Shown: positions 13,371 to 40,354, counted from the stretch's first letter. The stretch is 64,000 nucleotides of DNA from Gymnorhina tibicen (GCA_013399875.1 VXAZ01002124.1:496431-560430), one strand, 5' to 3'. The notes: generated by a model not told the origin, from the sequence alone. Program-made: numbers and translations.

Positions 13371-14683
13371 CTTTTCTGCACCATTCATACAGAATACCTG
13401 CTGAAAAAAAAATTTATTACTACTACCACAACATTCATCATCAACTAAAACACAGACAAGAAAAAGCACCAAGGCACTGATTTGTTCTAAACAAAAAGGT
13501 ATAAAAAACCCAAGGACTAGAATTCATGGAAGGTGGATGGAATTGATAGGGATGTGGGTCTTGAAATTTATAAACTTGAAATCTAAACTTCTTATGCAGA
13601 GAACATGTATATTTAGTTATTAGGATTTTTATTTGTTTCCTATATGTCATTTCAGACCAGTCAATCTTTATGGGAGTATTGTGTGCTGGGTTTTTTTTCC
13701 TTACGCTAGTGGTAAATGTTTTCAAAAAATCCACCCTAGAAGTCTATAAAAATCCCTCTGTGTAAATGTGCAAAATCAAAGTATTTTCAGAGTAGCTTTG
13801 GCAATCAAAAAATTTTACAGAAAAATGAACCAAATATTAACAGGGCATCATGTACAGCAAACATTAAGCTTTATTCTTCATCTATATATCAAATAACTAG
13901 TGTAATGCCATACATTCAAAGGCAGAAAGGGCTTTAGAGGCTGAGTTTGAGTTGTTTTTTCTCCTTTTCACAAGCATCCCTCGATAAAAAGAGAGCAAGC
14001 AGGTCACGCCTTGCTCCAGTCGAAGTCCAAGCCACCAGATCAATTTCAAAGGAAACACGTGCTAGCTTGAGAGTATCAGATTTCAGAGCTGTTTAATAAT
14101 AACTACTTAACAGGCAACAAAAGCATAGGTTTGCTCAGAGGAAATGCTAAAATCTTGGTGCAAAAAAAATAGTTTCTTTGTGCCTCTGAAACTACTAAAT
14201 GCTAACTGTAGTCCTGGTTGTTGCCAGTACCAACTCAGCCAAGTAACTTAAGGCACAAAAGTGGGAGTGAACATATATTGTTAATTTGTTAAATCACTCA
14301 TTTTCTCCCAAGTAAAAAAAAAAAAAAAAATTTTGAACTGGTCACATTCTTTTAACATCATTTGCCAACATTACATAGATCTTCCTCACTGAAGGTCGGC
14401 CTCTGAGGAACATAAATTTATCACACTCATCAAAAACAATGAACCACAAACGTGCATTTGGATTATGATTATTTCTGACATTTTCACAGAGAAAATGCTG
14501 TTAACCTCTAAGTCAACACTTCTTCCTTCAGGAAAGAGAGTGCTAGAATGAAAAGTACAGGCCAATGATTAGTCTCCAGACTATTTTTGTTGACTATCAG
14601 AAATCAAAAAGATATCAAGGTATCAACTGGGAGATACAGCAACTCAACCAATACCAGTTTGTGTTTCCAAAGGAAAAAACTCT

Positions 14684-14755
14684 CAATTAAAAAAAAAAAA
14701 ACTAAACCAAAAAACAACCAAACCACAAACCAAGCCACCAAACCCAAAGCAACTC
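14684..14755. repeat. A/C-rich low-complexity tract
   Basis: A run of A followed by irregular CCAAA/CAAAC units. The apparent Lys/Asn/Thr-rich frame through it is a product of the composition, not a protein. Confidence 0.85.
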
Positions 14756-15016
14756 TGTTGAGTATTATTAACTATTTTCCAGAGTACACAAAGGAACTTA
14801 TTCAAAACTTAAAAATCAAGTCAGGTGTGGAGCTGATGCTAATCAAAGTCTCTGAGTTGCAAGCACATCTGTGTCCCAAGCACCAGATCATTCCTACAAC
14901 TCTCTCTACTCTGATCACCTTTTTCCTTTTTCCTTCTAATCCTCTGAAAACCACCCACCCACACACACGAATTCAAGTTGTTCTACCCCCTCCTATTCCA
15001 ATAGGCCACACTCATC

Positions 15017-15332
15017 TGAAGGGAGCTACAAAAGACGGAGAGGGACATTTTACAAAGGCATATAGTGACAGGACAAGGGGTAATGGCTTTAACCTGAAAG
15101 GGGGTAGATTTGGATTAGATATTGGAAGAAATTGCTGTAAGGGTGGTGATGCACTGGAACAGTTTGCCCAGAGAAGTTGTGGGTGCCCCATCCCTGGAAG
15201 TGTTCAAGGCCAGCCTGGATAGAGCTCTGAGAAACCTGGTCTAGTGGAAGGTGTCCCTGCCCAGACTAGTGGGGTTGGAACTACATGCTCTTTAAGGCCC
15301 CTTCCAACCCAAACCATTATGTGATTCTGTGT
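15017..15332 (+). mobile_element. CR1 LINE 3' fragment
   Basis: A well-preserved CR1 3' end with 'aaaggcatatagtgacagga', 'gcactggaacagtttgccca', 'gtgttcaaggccagcctgga', 'ccccttccaacccaaacca' and a degenerate ATTCTGTG end. It sits only about 250 bases from the ARMC1 CpG island. Confidence 0.93.
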
Positions 15333-16097
15333 TATCCTCAGACCCTTTCCCATCTCTCCTAAGCCTCAGCTCCAGGGGCCCCTGAAATCCTCACCCTTCT
15401 CCATGACCTGCAACAACCACTTCCATCAAAACTCGCGCCCCCGCCCTCCTCATTGCGTTTTTTACTCAAAAACATTACGTGGTCTAAAAACATGTAATAA
15501 GTTATCTAGAATACAGCAGTCCGGCAGAGCAGTGAGCCAGGTGCCTGCTCCTGTCTCCTCTTCGTAGCTTTGAGATCACAGCCTAACCCAAGCACCACAG
15601 CTGTATCTCTCTGCCACTCTCCCCCTCCGCTCTGTGCCATAGTCGGGGCGGCCCTGGAGAGGAACCTCCACAGCCCCGCTGCCAGCCCTCCCCAGGCGGC
15701 CGAGGCCTCAGCCCGGCTGGGACCAGGCCCCGGGACTCAGCTCCCAGGCCCCGTGGTCGGCGGAGACTCAGCCCCGCAGCCACCGGGAAACATGAGCTTC
15801 GGAACGTATGTGGAAAGCAGGGGGGACCTCGGCCGCACACGCCGCCCCCTCACGGCCTTTCCCGGCGCGGCCTGTTCCCCTCCCCGGCAGAGCCGTACCG
15901 TCGCAAAAGCCGTCCCTAGGCGGGCTGGCAGCTCAGCCCCGCGCCCCCATGTCCCGCGGGGCGGTGCGGCCTGCGGAGAGCGGCGGGGGGGAGCACGGGA
16001 AGAGGCGAGGGAAGAGCGGCGGGATGAACACCGGGACGAGCGCGGCCGCACCACCCACCGGAGCCCGCTCTGACCCGGCGCCACGCAACACCGCGCG

Positions 16098-16140
16098 GCG
16101 CGATTGGCGCGTGCCGAGGGTGACTCTCTGCCAATCGCGC
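16098..16140. promoter_or_regulatory. Paired inverted CCAAT boxes (NF-Y-type)
   Basis: An 11-base perfect inverted repeat, gcgcgattggc at 16098-16108 and gccaatcgcgc at 16130-16140, with a 21-base spacer. Each arm contains a CCAAT box, in opposite directions. NF-Y binds CCAAT and commonly acts at TATA-less CpG promoters; binding here is inferred. Confidence 0.7.
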
Positions 16141-16168
16141 AGTGCTTTGTTCCTGGAAGGGGCGCGAT

Positions 16169-16187
16169 GCAGGCTGGGAGGTGTAGT
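16169..16187 (-). promoter_or_regulatory. ZNF143/THAP11 (Staf-type) binding site candidate
   Basis: The minus strand reads ACTACACCTCCCAGCCTGC, close to the known ACTACAATTCCCAGCATGC-type Staf element found at many housekeeping promoters. It lies just upstream of the paired CCAAT boxes relative to ARMC1. The match is by eye. Confidence 0.65.
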
Positions 16188-16431
16188 CCGAGGGCTGTAG
16201 TCCAGAAACACACCTCCCCGCAGCTCCATTTGTTTTGGATTTTTTTTTCTCCAAAGACGGTTACCGGCAGAAGTTGAATTTACCGCTCAAATAAAGTGTA
16301 GAGTGTACTGTAAAAGAATATAGTGTGAACCACACCTGATGCTGCATGGACAGAGAGTGCTCATCCCCTGGTTTGAAACCCAAAGTGGGTATTACCCATC
16401 CCATGAGACACCGACAATTAAATTTGGTTTA

Positions 16432-16499
16432 ATATAGAACCAAGGCATCGTTAAGGCTGAAAAAGACCTCTAACAGCATCAGGTTCAACATCTTGATCC
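16432..16499 (-). mobile_element. Short CR1 LINE 3'-end remnant
   Basis: Reads as a reverse-complement CR1 terminus: 'atagaacc', then 'gttaaggctgaaaaagacct' followed by 'ctaacagcatcaggttcaac'. Only about 70 bases are recognisable, so strand and family are supported but not the subfamily. Confidence 0.7.
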
Positions 16500-17015
16500 T
16501 TTAAGAAGGTTTGGGTCCCCATCCCCTCCAAGTCGCAAAGGTTTTCCGTTTCATCGTTCCTCCACTCCACGTCACCCTCGCACCTTATTTTGAAATGCTT
16601 GAGTAAAGTTTTCAGTGGAGTTTCTAAAGCTAAAAGCACTCGCTAAGTAATCCTTAAATCAATTCAGCACGAAGGAAGTCTCCCTGAGTTCCCCTCTATC
16701 CCGCAGCCCCCCTCTGCCCTCCAGCGATCCCGACTTCCCGCCCGGTTCCCACAGCGGTCCTGGCCGTCGTTTCCACAACGTTTTAACGGGACACAGCCGA
16801 CACTCCCCAAGGAGCCACCGGCGGTGCCGCAGCCGACAGCCGCACCCCGGGGAGCCGCAGGCCGCCAGCAGCCGCCGGGCAGCGCCAGCAGCCACCGCTG
16901 GGCCTGCAGAGCCCAGGAACAGGCCCGCAGCCACCACTCGGGCCCTGCTCCAGGCCGACACGGCAGCGCTGGCTCGGCGGTGACAAGGGAGGGCCGCTGC
17001 CGTTCCCCAGCGCCT
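16500..17015. other. Unassigned spacer between the ARMC1 and MTFR1 promoters
   Basis: The left part (16500-16680) is ordinary mixed sequence. The right part (about 16690-17010) is strongly GC- and CpG-rich, with many GCAGCC/CCGCC units, but lacks clear CCAAT or E-box motifs. No coding exon could be defended. It may be an extension of one of the two CpG islands or an unrecognised first exon. Confidence 0.5.
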
Positions 17016-17710
17016 CAGAATCATGGAATCAGTGAGGCTGGAAAAGACCTCTGAGATCATGGAGTCCAGCTGTGACCGAACACCACCTTGTCAACTAGAC
17101 CACGGCAATGAGTGCCACATCCAGTTTTTCTTAAAACACCTCCAGGGATGGTGACTCCACCACCTTCCTGGGCAGCCGATTCCAATGCTTAACNNNNNNN
17201 NNNNNNNNNNNNNNNNNNNNNNNNNNNNNNNNNNNNNNNNNNNNNNNNNNNNNNNNNNNNNNNNNNNNNNNNNNNNNNNNNNNNNNNNNNNNNNNNNNNN
17301 NNNNNNNNNNNNNNNNNNNNNNNNNNNNNNNNNNNNNNNNNNNNNNNNNNNNNNNNNNNNNNNNNNNNNNNNNNNNNNNNNNNNNNNNNNNNNNNNNNNN
17401 NNNNNNNNNNNNNNNNNNNNNNNNNNNNNNNNNNNNNNNNNNNNNNNNNNNNNNNNNNNNNNNNNNNNNNNNNNNNNNNNNNNNNNNNNNNNNNNNNNNN
17501 NNNNNNNNNNNNNNNNNNNNNNNNNNNNNNNNNNNNNAACACCTCCAGGGATGGTGACTCCACCACCTTCCTGGGCAGCCGATTCCAACGTTTGATCACC
17601 CTTTTTGTGAACAAACTCCTCCTGACGTCCAATCTGAAACTCCCCTAGTACAGCTTGACACCGTGCCCTTTATCCTGTTCCCCAGCTGCCCGGGGGATGA
17701 CACCGACCCC
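17016..17710 (-). mobile_element. CR1 LINE 3' fragment interrupted by an assembly gap
   Basis: Starting at 17016 is a reverse-complement CR1 end ('cagaatcatggaatcagtga', 'ggctggaaaagacctctgag'), and the ORF2 C-terminal coding region follows leftward in element terms (reading FTKRVIKRWNRLPR on the minus strand). Bases 17194-17537 are N. The 51 bases before the gap (17135-17185) recur exactly after it (17538-17588), so the gap flanks overlap. The element fades out near 17710, close to the MTFR1 CpG island. Confidence 0.9.
17194..17537. other. Assembly gap (344 N)
   Basis: An unbroken run of N inside a CR1 element. Because the same 51 bases lie on both sides, the true sequence may have no gap here, or may hold a second CR1 copy. 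Confidence 0.98.
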
Positions 17711-17781
17711 CGTCCCTGCGGCACCAGGATTGCCCACCCCCGACTGCACTCCCGGGGTCCCGCCCCTATTGGAGGGTCCCG

Positions 17782-17791
17782 GTCACGTGAC
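17782..17791. promoter_or_regulatory. GTCACGTGAC E-box (USF / TFEB CLEAR-type)
   Basis: A 10-base perfect palindrome with a central CACGTG. It equals the consensus of the CLEAR element recognised by MiT/TFE factors and is also a high-affinity USF site. It lies about 10 bases after an inverted CCAAT box and just before a GC box, a classic proximal-promoter arrangement. Binding is inferred. Confidence 0.75.
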
Positions 17792-17876
17792 AGCTCGAGG
17801 GGGCGGGGCGGCTCCTCCACCCTCTGCCGGCTCGGCGCCTGCCGGGTAGCGCCTCACCCCCGCAGCGCNGGCCAGG

Positions 17877-17922
17877 CGGGGGTGGTGGCGGCGGCGGCGG
17901 TGGTGGCGGCGGCGGCGGCGGC
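17877..17922 (+). repeat. GGC/GGT trinucleotide repeat in MTFR1 exon 1 region
   Basis: About fifteen GGN triplets, mainly GGC with GGT interruptions, within the probable 5'UTR or proximal promoter of MTFR1. Repeats of this class are prone to length change and to sequencing error, and an N lies a few bases upstream. Confidence 0.85.
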
Positions 17923-18015
17923 CCGCGTTTCTCCCCTTCCCCCTGGGCAGCCCCTCTTGGCGCGGCCGATCCTTGGCGAGGGGCGATGCGGGAGGGCAGG
18001 CTTGGCTGAAAGCAG

Positions 18016-21000
18016 GTACAGGCCTCTGGGGGCGGCCCCACTTTCCCCTGGCAGGGCCGTCCCTTTCTCGGGCCTGTCCCGGGCAAGGCAGGTGCCGGGC
18101 AGGACTGTGGGAGCGCCTTCCGGTGCTGCGCCTAAGCTTTTGTTCCTGCAGGCGAACTGCTGTCATGGGAGGGTGACAGGTCACGGGAAATAGTGTAAAT
18201 AAAAGATCATCTGGAGATAGTATGGAGGAGTTTGAGGGAAGTTTTTTAAGGAGGCTTTAAAATTCAGAGTTGGCGTATAAGAGAAAGAATGAGCTTTAAG
18301 GGGCATGGTGCTTTTATTTCTCTTTTCTGTAAACTTATGCTGCGTGCTTTGTGCACCTTTTGTGATCCTGCTCAGGTTCTTCTGTAGTGACCATAAATAA
18401 CTTGCTAGGTGCGTGTTTTCATTTCGTGTAATGAGCTGTTGAAATTCCAAATATTGAGGGTGAGTAGAGTTTGAATGCTGAAATCAATCGTAGTGCATTG
18501 ATCTCTGTCTGGCAGCGCCAGCAGTACTTCATTAATATTAACGTGTCCTCAGAGTACTCTGCAGCTCTTGTGAAGGCAAGACTTACAAAGATTAAATGAA
18601 TAGGAGTTATGTCTTCTGATCCCCACTGGCTTTTACCCAGGTGATAAAAATGAGGCAGCTGAGTTATCTGCACATCAGCTCTAGAAGTTCTGGTTAGTTG
18701 TTGCTGAATCCAAATAATGTGCTTCGTAGGGGTCACTAGCTAAAATATGATTGCTGTGTGTAGGAACTCGACATTGTTACACAGAAAGATATATGGGGGG
18801 AAGACTGGACATTTTAAATGCTTCTTCAGACAAATACACCTTTTGTTAATAAGACTTACCTGCTGTTGTCTCTCAAAGCTGTAGCAGAAAGACTGGCATT
18901 CACAGCAGCTGGTGGGGAGGTCTGTCTCTCTGGCAGGGAAGTGTAGGTGTTTGGTTGTGTCTGTATCATATAATACCTTGTGGTTTATGGGTGTTGAAGG
19001 GTTTCACTTACCTCTCAGTTGGTGTCATAGTGCACTGTGCAGGTATAATCATTGCTGAGCAAAGGCTTTTGATTAAATTACTGCTGAAGCATGGGGGTTT
19101 TTTTTCTTTGCCGTTAGTTGGCAAGATAGGATAATGTGAATGAAACCTGATTAATAGGGTTTTGCACGTTCAGGTAAATATGATGGGGCTATATTTTTAA
19201 GAAAGCTTTAGCAACTTATGTTGCAAGTATGTATGATTTTCAGTTCCTGCTTTAAATTTCATACCAGTACTAACTTAGACTGTCCCTGTAGTATTCACTG
19301 ACTTTTCTCTCTCCATATCTTTCCAAACAGATCTTTCTGTAAATACTGGGGTGCTTCATTATTTGTAGCTTCTACACCAAAAAACAGACGTCTGTTGCTG
19401 GCTATGTGACCTCTGCCAAATGCTTATAGCTGGTCTGTGTCAGTTTGGGACAGAGTCTAGTCCTTTATCAGAATATTCTTCCTGCCCATTTGGCTGTTGT
19501 GATCACAGGTTTTTTTTTTTATTATTTATCTTCCTTTATTACTTTTTTACTAATGTTTCCTTGTAGATTTAATTGTATTAGATGAACTTGGGTCACATGT
19601 CAGTCTGAAAGACTGAGGAGATATGCTTGTTCTAGTTCTTGCTAAAATAAGGAGGAGCCTGGTCTTCTTGCGTTTGATTTTTTTATGTGGTTGGTATTCC
19701 TTTGAACTCATGCTTCTTGAAAAATTTTATACTTCTTAATGCTATGCCTTTTTAATTTAGAGACTGCACCTTTCATTTTTCAGATTTCATGCCTTTGTTT
19801 ATTCTTTGTTAAGGCTAATCTGCTCCATCAATCCCATTAAGTCATTCTCTTTTATGTTTGTATGGATCTTAAGTGAATGAGAGAAACCTCCTTCAGTAAG
19901 AAAAATATGAATATATTTCTTTTAAAGAGCAAGAACTCATGCTTTGAAAGGGACTTGGATAAATACAGCATTGGAAAAAACACATAGAAGAATTTCAATT
20001 TGAAAGCAGTTGCATCTGATTTATCTTTCTTTTAATCTTTCATGTGTAGGACTCACTAGAAAGCCTGGCAAAGGGCTCCTGTTCATATTTACTGCATATT
20101 ATGCCTTATATGTACAGACTCCAGAGCTTTTATATTTATTTAATGAACTTTTTGTAATTTATAAGTAGTATTATCTCTCAGCTTTGTAGACTTGATATTT
20201 GATATGAGAGTATTTAATGAAGCCTGCAAAAGTGGTTGGGAAAAGTAGGGGCAAACGAGCTCAAGGAGACTTGGAAATGTAGACCTCCTCATTTCTAAAC
20301 CTTGGAATTCCTCTGTATTTCCACATCAGTAAGAAAGTTCTTCAGCATTGCTAATTTCTGGGTTTCATTGAAATGAACCTGTGAAATTCCAATCCCTTCA
20401 TGCTTTATGCAGTGAAATGTAATTCTTTATGTTACTGCTCTTTGGACATCTTGGTAATCTTGTCTATGACTGCTGCTTATCCTTGTAATAGTTTTGCTGA
20501 GGCAGAGCAGAAGGACCATTTTTTATGGCAATATTACTATCACTCAGGGCTCTTCGTTGTAGTAATTGAGTTGTGGAAATTTTGGGGGAATTAAACTATT
20601 TTTACTGTAGATAGCACCAAGAAGACAGGATAAATACCACAAAGATCAATATTTTGAAAGAGGTATTATTCTGCTTACTAAAAGCAATAAACATTTAACT
20701 CCTGCTTCTGAAATTGGCATGTATGCAGAGCATAAGAGAAGAATTTGCTAGTGCTTTCATTCTTGCTGTCCAGCAGTTTCTTTTGGAATGAACTCTGTCT
20801 GTTCTTGGCACATAAACCAATTGTGAAAGAGCTGAGTTTTGTGAAGAAAGGTATAGTGCAACATAGTGTGAAAGAAGTAAGTATGAAGTTTGCCTGGAGA
20901 TAATTCTGTAAAACATAGAATCATATAAAAATATCAGTCTGATATACGTAGAAGCATTTTCCTTTTAGATGACAGATTAGCTGGAGGTTGTTCAAACATG

Positions 21001-24000
21001 GTGGTTTTCCTTAAGGCCACAAGCCAAGGAAACTAATCCAGGAACTTGGTGGTGCTCTTCACTCTTACCGACCGATTTCAGTCACTTTCTTCTGCAAAAG
21101 CAGACAGGTCATTGACAAGAGCAAGGCGTTGATGACCCCAGTTTCAAGTACTTTAAGTATTTAGGCTACAGAGGAAACAGTGACTTAAAAAGTGAACTAT
21201 AAATACTCATTTTACTGAAGTAGTTCTTTTATTGAGTGAATGCTCCTTTATGTTCAGCCATCAAAGTCTTGGAACCCGGAATTATAAAAGATCACCTTAA
21301 TGTTTTAGGGCAGTATATGGGTTTTAGACTATTCCCAGTGCTTTGTGTCATCTTGCCCCTTCTTATATTGCTGGATCTTTTGAATCCAATTGAACAAGTT
21401 TCTGAAATTAATCACCAATCTTTCAGAAATTGAACTGACAAGTTTCTGAACTTTGCAAGGTGACATTCACTAGATACCGCCGTTGTCCTGGATGCTTATT
21501 ACTTTTCAGTGTTGTCTGTAATCCATTCTAACACCTGTCTTACCAACCATTGTCAGATAAAACACTGTAAACATACTGACTATCCATATCACTCATTGCT
21601 TTCTTTGCTCTCCTGTTACATCACGGTTGTCTCTCTTGTCTCTTACTGCTAATACGTGTAAGACTTTTTTGTGCCTGTAGGATGGAACCCATTTTGTATC
21701 TTTCCTTTTTTAGCTTACTACTTCAGATCTATACTATCTGTCATCCTTGTATTACGCTACTTTTTTTCTACATCTGGTTTTGTGCCTTTAATTTAATCTT
21801 GTCGGGTTTTGGTTTTTTACCTGTTTGCCTTTAAGTTTCTTAAATTCATGGAAGCTTTCTGGACCTGCTCTGATTTTCTCAGAGGAAGTTCTAACACTCA
21901 CTTTTCACTTCTGTCCAAATTGTCTCTGTTTTTGAAGACTTGGGCCTCTCAGTTGATCAGAAACAAAATCATGCATTTTCTTCTCTGCCTGAAGGAAAAC
22001 ATGACTGACTTCTTTTAAACTTATGAGCTGGCTGAAAGACCAGTGTATCAGGATACAGTCATTCCTTTTAGTCCTGTCACTTGACTTTCTCAACCAGCCC
22101 TGTCTTTGCAGTTGCTCAGCAGTACTCTACTTTTTTTTCTCTTTTGTTTGAATTTGTCTTGATACAGCTTTCATTTTTCTTCCTTTGATTTCCACACTGC
22201 TTGTTGAACAAGTCTGGACTTTGGAATGAGGTGGAGTATATCACATGTAATCACACCTTGGGAACAGGTTTCCCCTTTTAAAGGAGCATTCCTCTCACTT
22301 TTATGTCACTGCGTGTCTACGGTGACAGATATGATGCCAAATCCAATGTGGGGCATGTAGAAAGACTTGTGTTCTTCCTGTTTTAAGAAGACAGCGGATG
22401 CAATCAGATCCAAGATCCATACAGTCCATACAGTAGGTTGTGTAAGGGAAGAATAACAGTTGCCTAAAGGAATAATAGATCAGGTAGATGGTAATGCTTC
22501 CCTAATAGACTTCTCCATCATTCCATAAAGAAGTCCATGACTTACTTATTTATTATGAATGACTGTAGCTTGTATTCATGGCTGTTTGGTAGCTAGCCCA
22601 TTATTTTTCCCTATTGTTTTTCTTATAACAGTTGCAGTTTCCATTCTAATCTGGTGATGTAGATTAAGAGTTTCTTCCGAGTTTAGTCACAAACAAAAGA
22701 AAATCCTGTGATGAGGAGAAACTAATATCAACTTTTTTTTAAGCCTGTCTAAAAAAAGATAACTGTAGAATTGTACTGTTTCTGCCAAGTTTCCACAAGA
22801 GGTACGTTATTACTAAGGAACTGTAAACTGTTGAAAAAAATTTGTAATGGAAACAATGATGGTTTAACTGTAGGGCTTGTGGGCACTTCCAAACAGCATA
22901 GCTTTTCCGTCTCCTGACTTTCAAACTTCCCGAGTACCGGTTCCTTGCTGCTACATCGCTTTAGTCACCCCTGTCTGTATATAGAGTGGCTTCAGCAACA
23001 CTCTTGTTCATCCTACAAATACATTGCTCAGGGTGGATCAACAGAGTGTTGTTTCCAGCCTAATACACAAAAAACAAATGTAAACCTAAATCTGTGGCTT
23101 CCTTTCTTGGTTTTGGTGGCCTACACTTCTCAGCGGCGTCCGAGTTATGACTGGTGTAGAACACAGTTAAAGAAAAACTACACTATTTTCACTAGAGGAT
23201 CAATAAAACCATCTTGATTTAAGTGAATGGAAGTGTATATAAACAGATAAAATTAGAAATCTGTCTAATTTTATAAACTACTTGAATATTTTCATGTCCT
23301 ACATCTACAGTATTTCCTGTCATTTTCCTGCATTAGTCATTTTTCCATGTTTCCTTTCTCTCCTTGGTTGTAAGAAAAAGGAAGGAACAACAAAGCTGTC
23401 AGAGAATGTGAATCAAGAGAGGTGATCAGCTTTCTGCAGTCTGTTCCTGCATAGAAATGAGTTTTAGATATAAGTATGGCACTTCAATCTTAGTGCTAAT
23501 CCCCATCTGCAGGCATTCCATAGGGCTTGATGCTCACTTAGAGTTGTTGAACGCCATCATCTGTCCAAGCTCAAGTGAGCAGTCACTTCCCCAACTTTTT
23601 AATTGTTAACTTTACAACAGCTTGGATTTCTTTCCAGTACTTGCAGGGGTCTACAAGAGAGCTGGAGAGGGACTTTTTACAAGGGCATGTAGTGACAGGA
23701 CAGAAGGCAATGGCTTTAAACTGAGAGAAGATAGGTTTGGATTAGATACATGCCGCCATGAGGGTGCTGATGCACTGAAACAGGTTGCCCAAAAAAATTG
23801 TGGATGCCCCATTCCTGGGAGTTTTTATGGCCAGGCTGGATGGGGCCCTGTGCAACCTGATCTAGTGGAAGGTGTCCCTGCCCATGGCAGGAAAGTTGGA
23901 ACTGGATGACTTTTAAGGTCCCTTCCAACTCAAACCATTCTATGATTCTATAAAAATGACACTACTAAAGAGTCTTTGTTACCTGTGTTAACTAAGTGCC

Positions 24001-24144
24001 TTCTGAACGCCTTTGCTTTGCAGTAGGAGGTAGGTGTCATGTAATATCTCTTGTATCTAAAGCTTGTTTTGTTAGGAATGTAGCAGTTTACTTCTGTACA
24101 TGTTCCACAACATGTATCTAAAATTCTTATGTGTCTCATTTCAG
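18016..24144 (+). other. MTFR1: MTFR1 intron 1 (5'UTR intron)
   Basis: About 6 kb between the probable non-coding exon 1 and the start exon. It contains one CR1 copy (23638-23953) and short T-runs. No exon with family resemblance, tRNA or other structured RNA was seen. Confidence 0.7.
23638..23953 (+). mobile_element. CR1 LINE 3' fragment
   Basis: Has the full series of CR1 3' landmarks: 'gcatgtagtgacaggacaga', 'gcactgaaacaggttgccca', 'tggccaggctggatggggcc', 'ggtcccttccaactcaaacc' and a terminal ATTCTATGATTCTAT. It ends about 190 bases before the MTFR1 start exon. Confidence 0.93.
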
Positions 24145-24151
24145 AACTACT

Positions 24152-24221
24152 ATGGAACCTTGGCAGCCTTGTAGGTTTGGAAGGCTTAAATCCAAGTCCG
24201 GAAAGGCCTTTTCGAGTCCAG

Positions 24222-24250
<29 letters not shown>
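24152..24250 (+). CDS. Upstream ORF overlapping the MTFR1 start codon (possible regulatory uORF)
   Basis: An ATG at 24152, only eight bases into the start exon, has A at -3 and G at +4, an excellent initiation context. It opens 32 codons (beginning MEPWQPCRFGRLK) and stops with TAG at 24248-24250, having overlapped the MTFR1 CDS in another frame. The MTFR1 ATG at 24222 has C at -3 and A at +4, a poor context. One base after the uORF stop comes the ATG for MTFR1 Met11, with A at -3 and G at +4. No function is claimed for the peptide; its likely role, if real, is to control MTFR1 translation. Confidence 0.5.

Positions 24251-40354
<16,104 letters not shown>

Larger units (their letters stand above)
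13401..15560 (-). other. ARMC1: ARMC1 intron 1 (5'UTR intron)
   Basis: Sequence between the start exon and the CpG island. It contains an A/C-rich low-complexity tract (14684-14755), a CR1 copy (15017-15332) and otherwise AT-rich sequence. The right-hand boundary with the non-coding first exon is not resolved. A minus-strand GTACGG in the island near 15890-15898 is one possible donor. Confidence 0.65.
15560..16205 (-). promoter_or_regulatory. ARMC1: CpG-island promoter of ARMC1
   Basis: A CpG-dense GC-rich island rising sharply from AT-rich flanks, placed upstream of the ARMC1 start exon for a minus-strand gene. Its right edge holds two oppositely oriented CCAAT boxes (16103-16107 and 16131-16135) and a ZNF143/Staf-like site (16169-16187), which put the transcription start near 15.9-16.1 kb. 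The non-coding first exon should lie within it, but I could not fix its ends. Open reading frames through the island differ on the two strands and look like consequences of GC content. Confidence 0.8.
17740..18125 (+). promoter_or_regulatory. MTFR1: CpG-island promoter and probable non-coding exon 1 of MTFR1
   Basis: A GC-rich, CpG-dense island upstream of the MTFR1 start exon. In order it holds an inverted CCAAT (ATTGG, 17768-17772), a perfect GTCACGTGAC palindrome (17782-17791), a double GC box (17799-17811) and a GGC/GGT trinucleotide run (about 17877-17922). A consensus donor CAG|GTACAG after base 18015 is a good candidate for the end of exon 1; a second possible donor lies near 18090. 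One ambiguous base is at 17869. Confidence 0.78.

Noticed and set aside
14587..15222. A 211-codon plus-strand frame
   Set aside because: It joins an A/C-rich tract to a CR1 fragment; neither part is a host gene.
15570..16254. Several overlapping open frames of 85-167 codons on both strands
   Set aside because: They lie in the ARMC1 CpG island, overlap in all phases, are rich in Arg/Pro/Ala/Gly and show no domain; GC-rich DNA has few stop codons.
16659..17060. A 133-codon minus-strand frame between the promoters
   Set aside because: Composition-driven frame in a CpG-rich block, running into a CR1 element; no family resemblance.
17091..17632. Frames spanning the N run, including FTKRVIKRWNRLPR
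   Set aside because: The readable residues belong to the C-terminus of CR1 ORF2 and most of the frame is unknown sequence.
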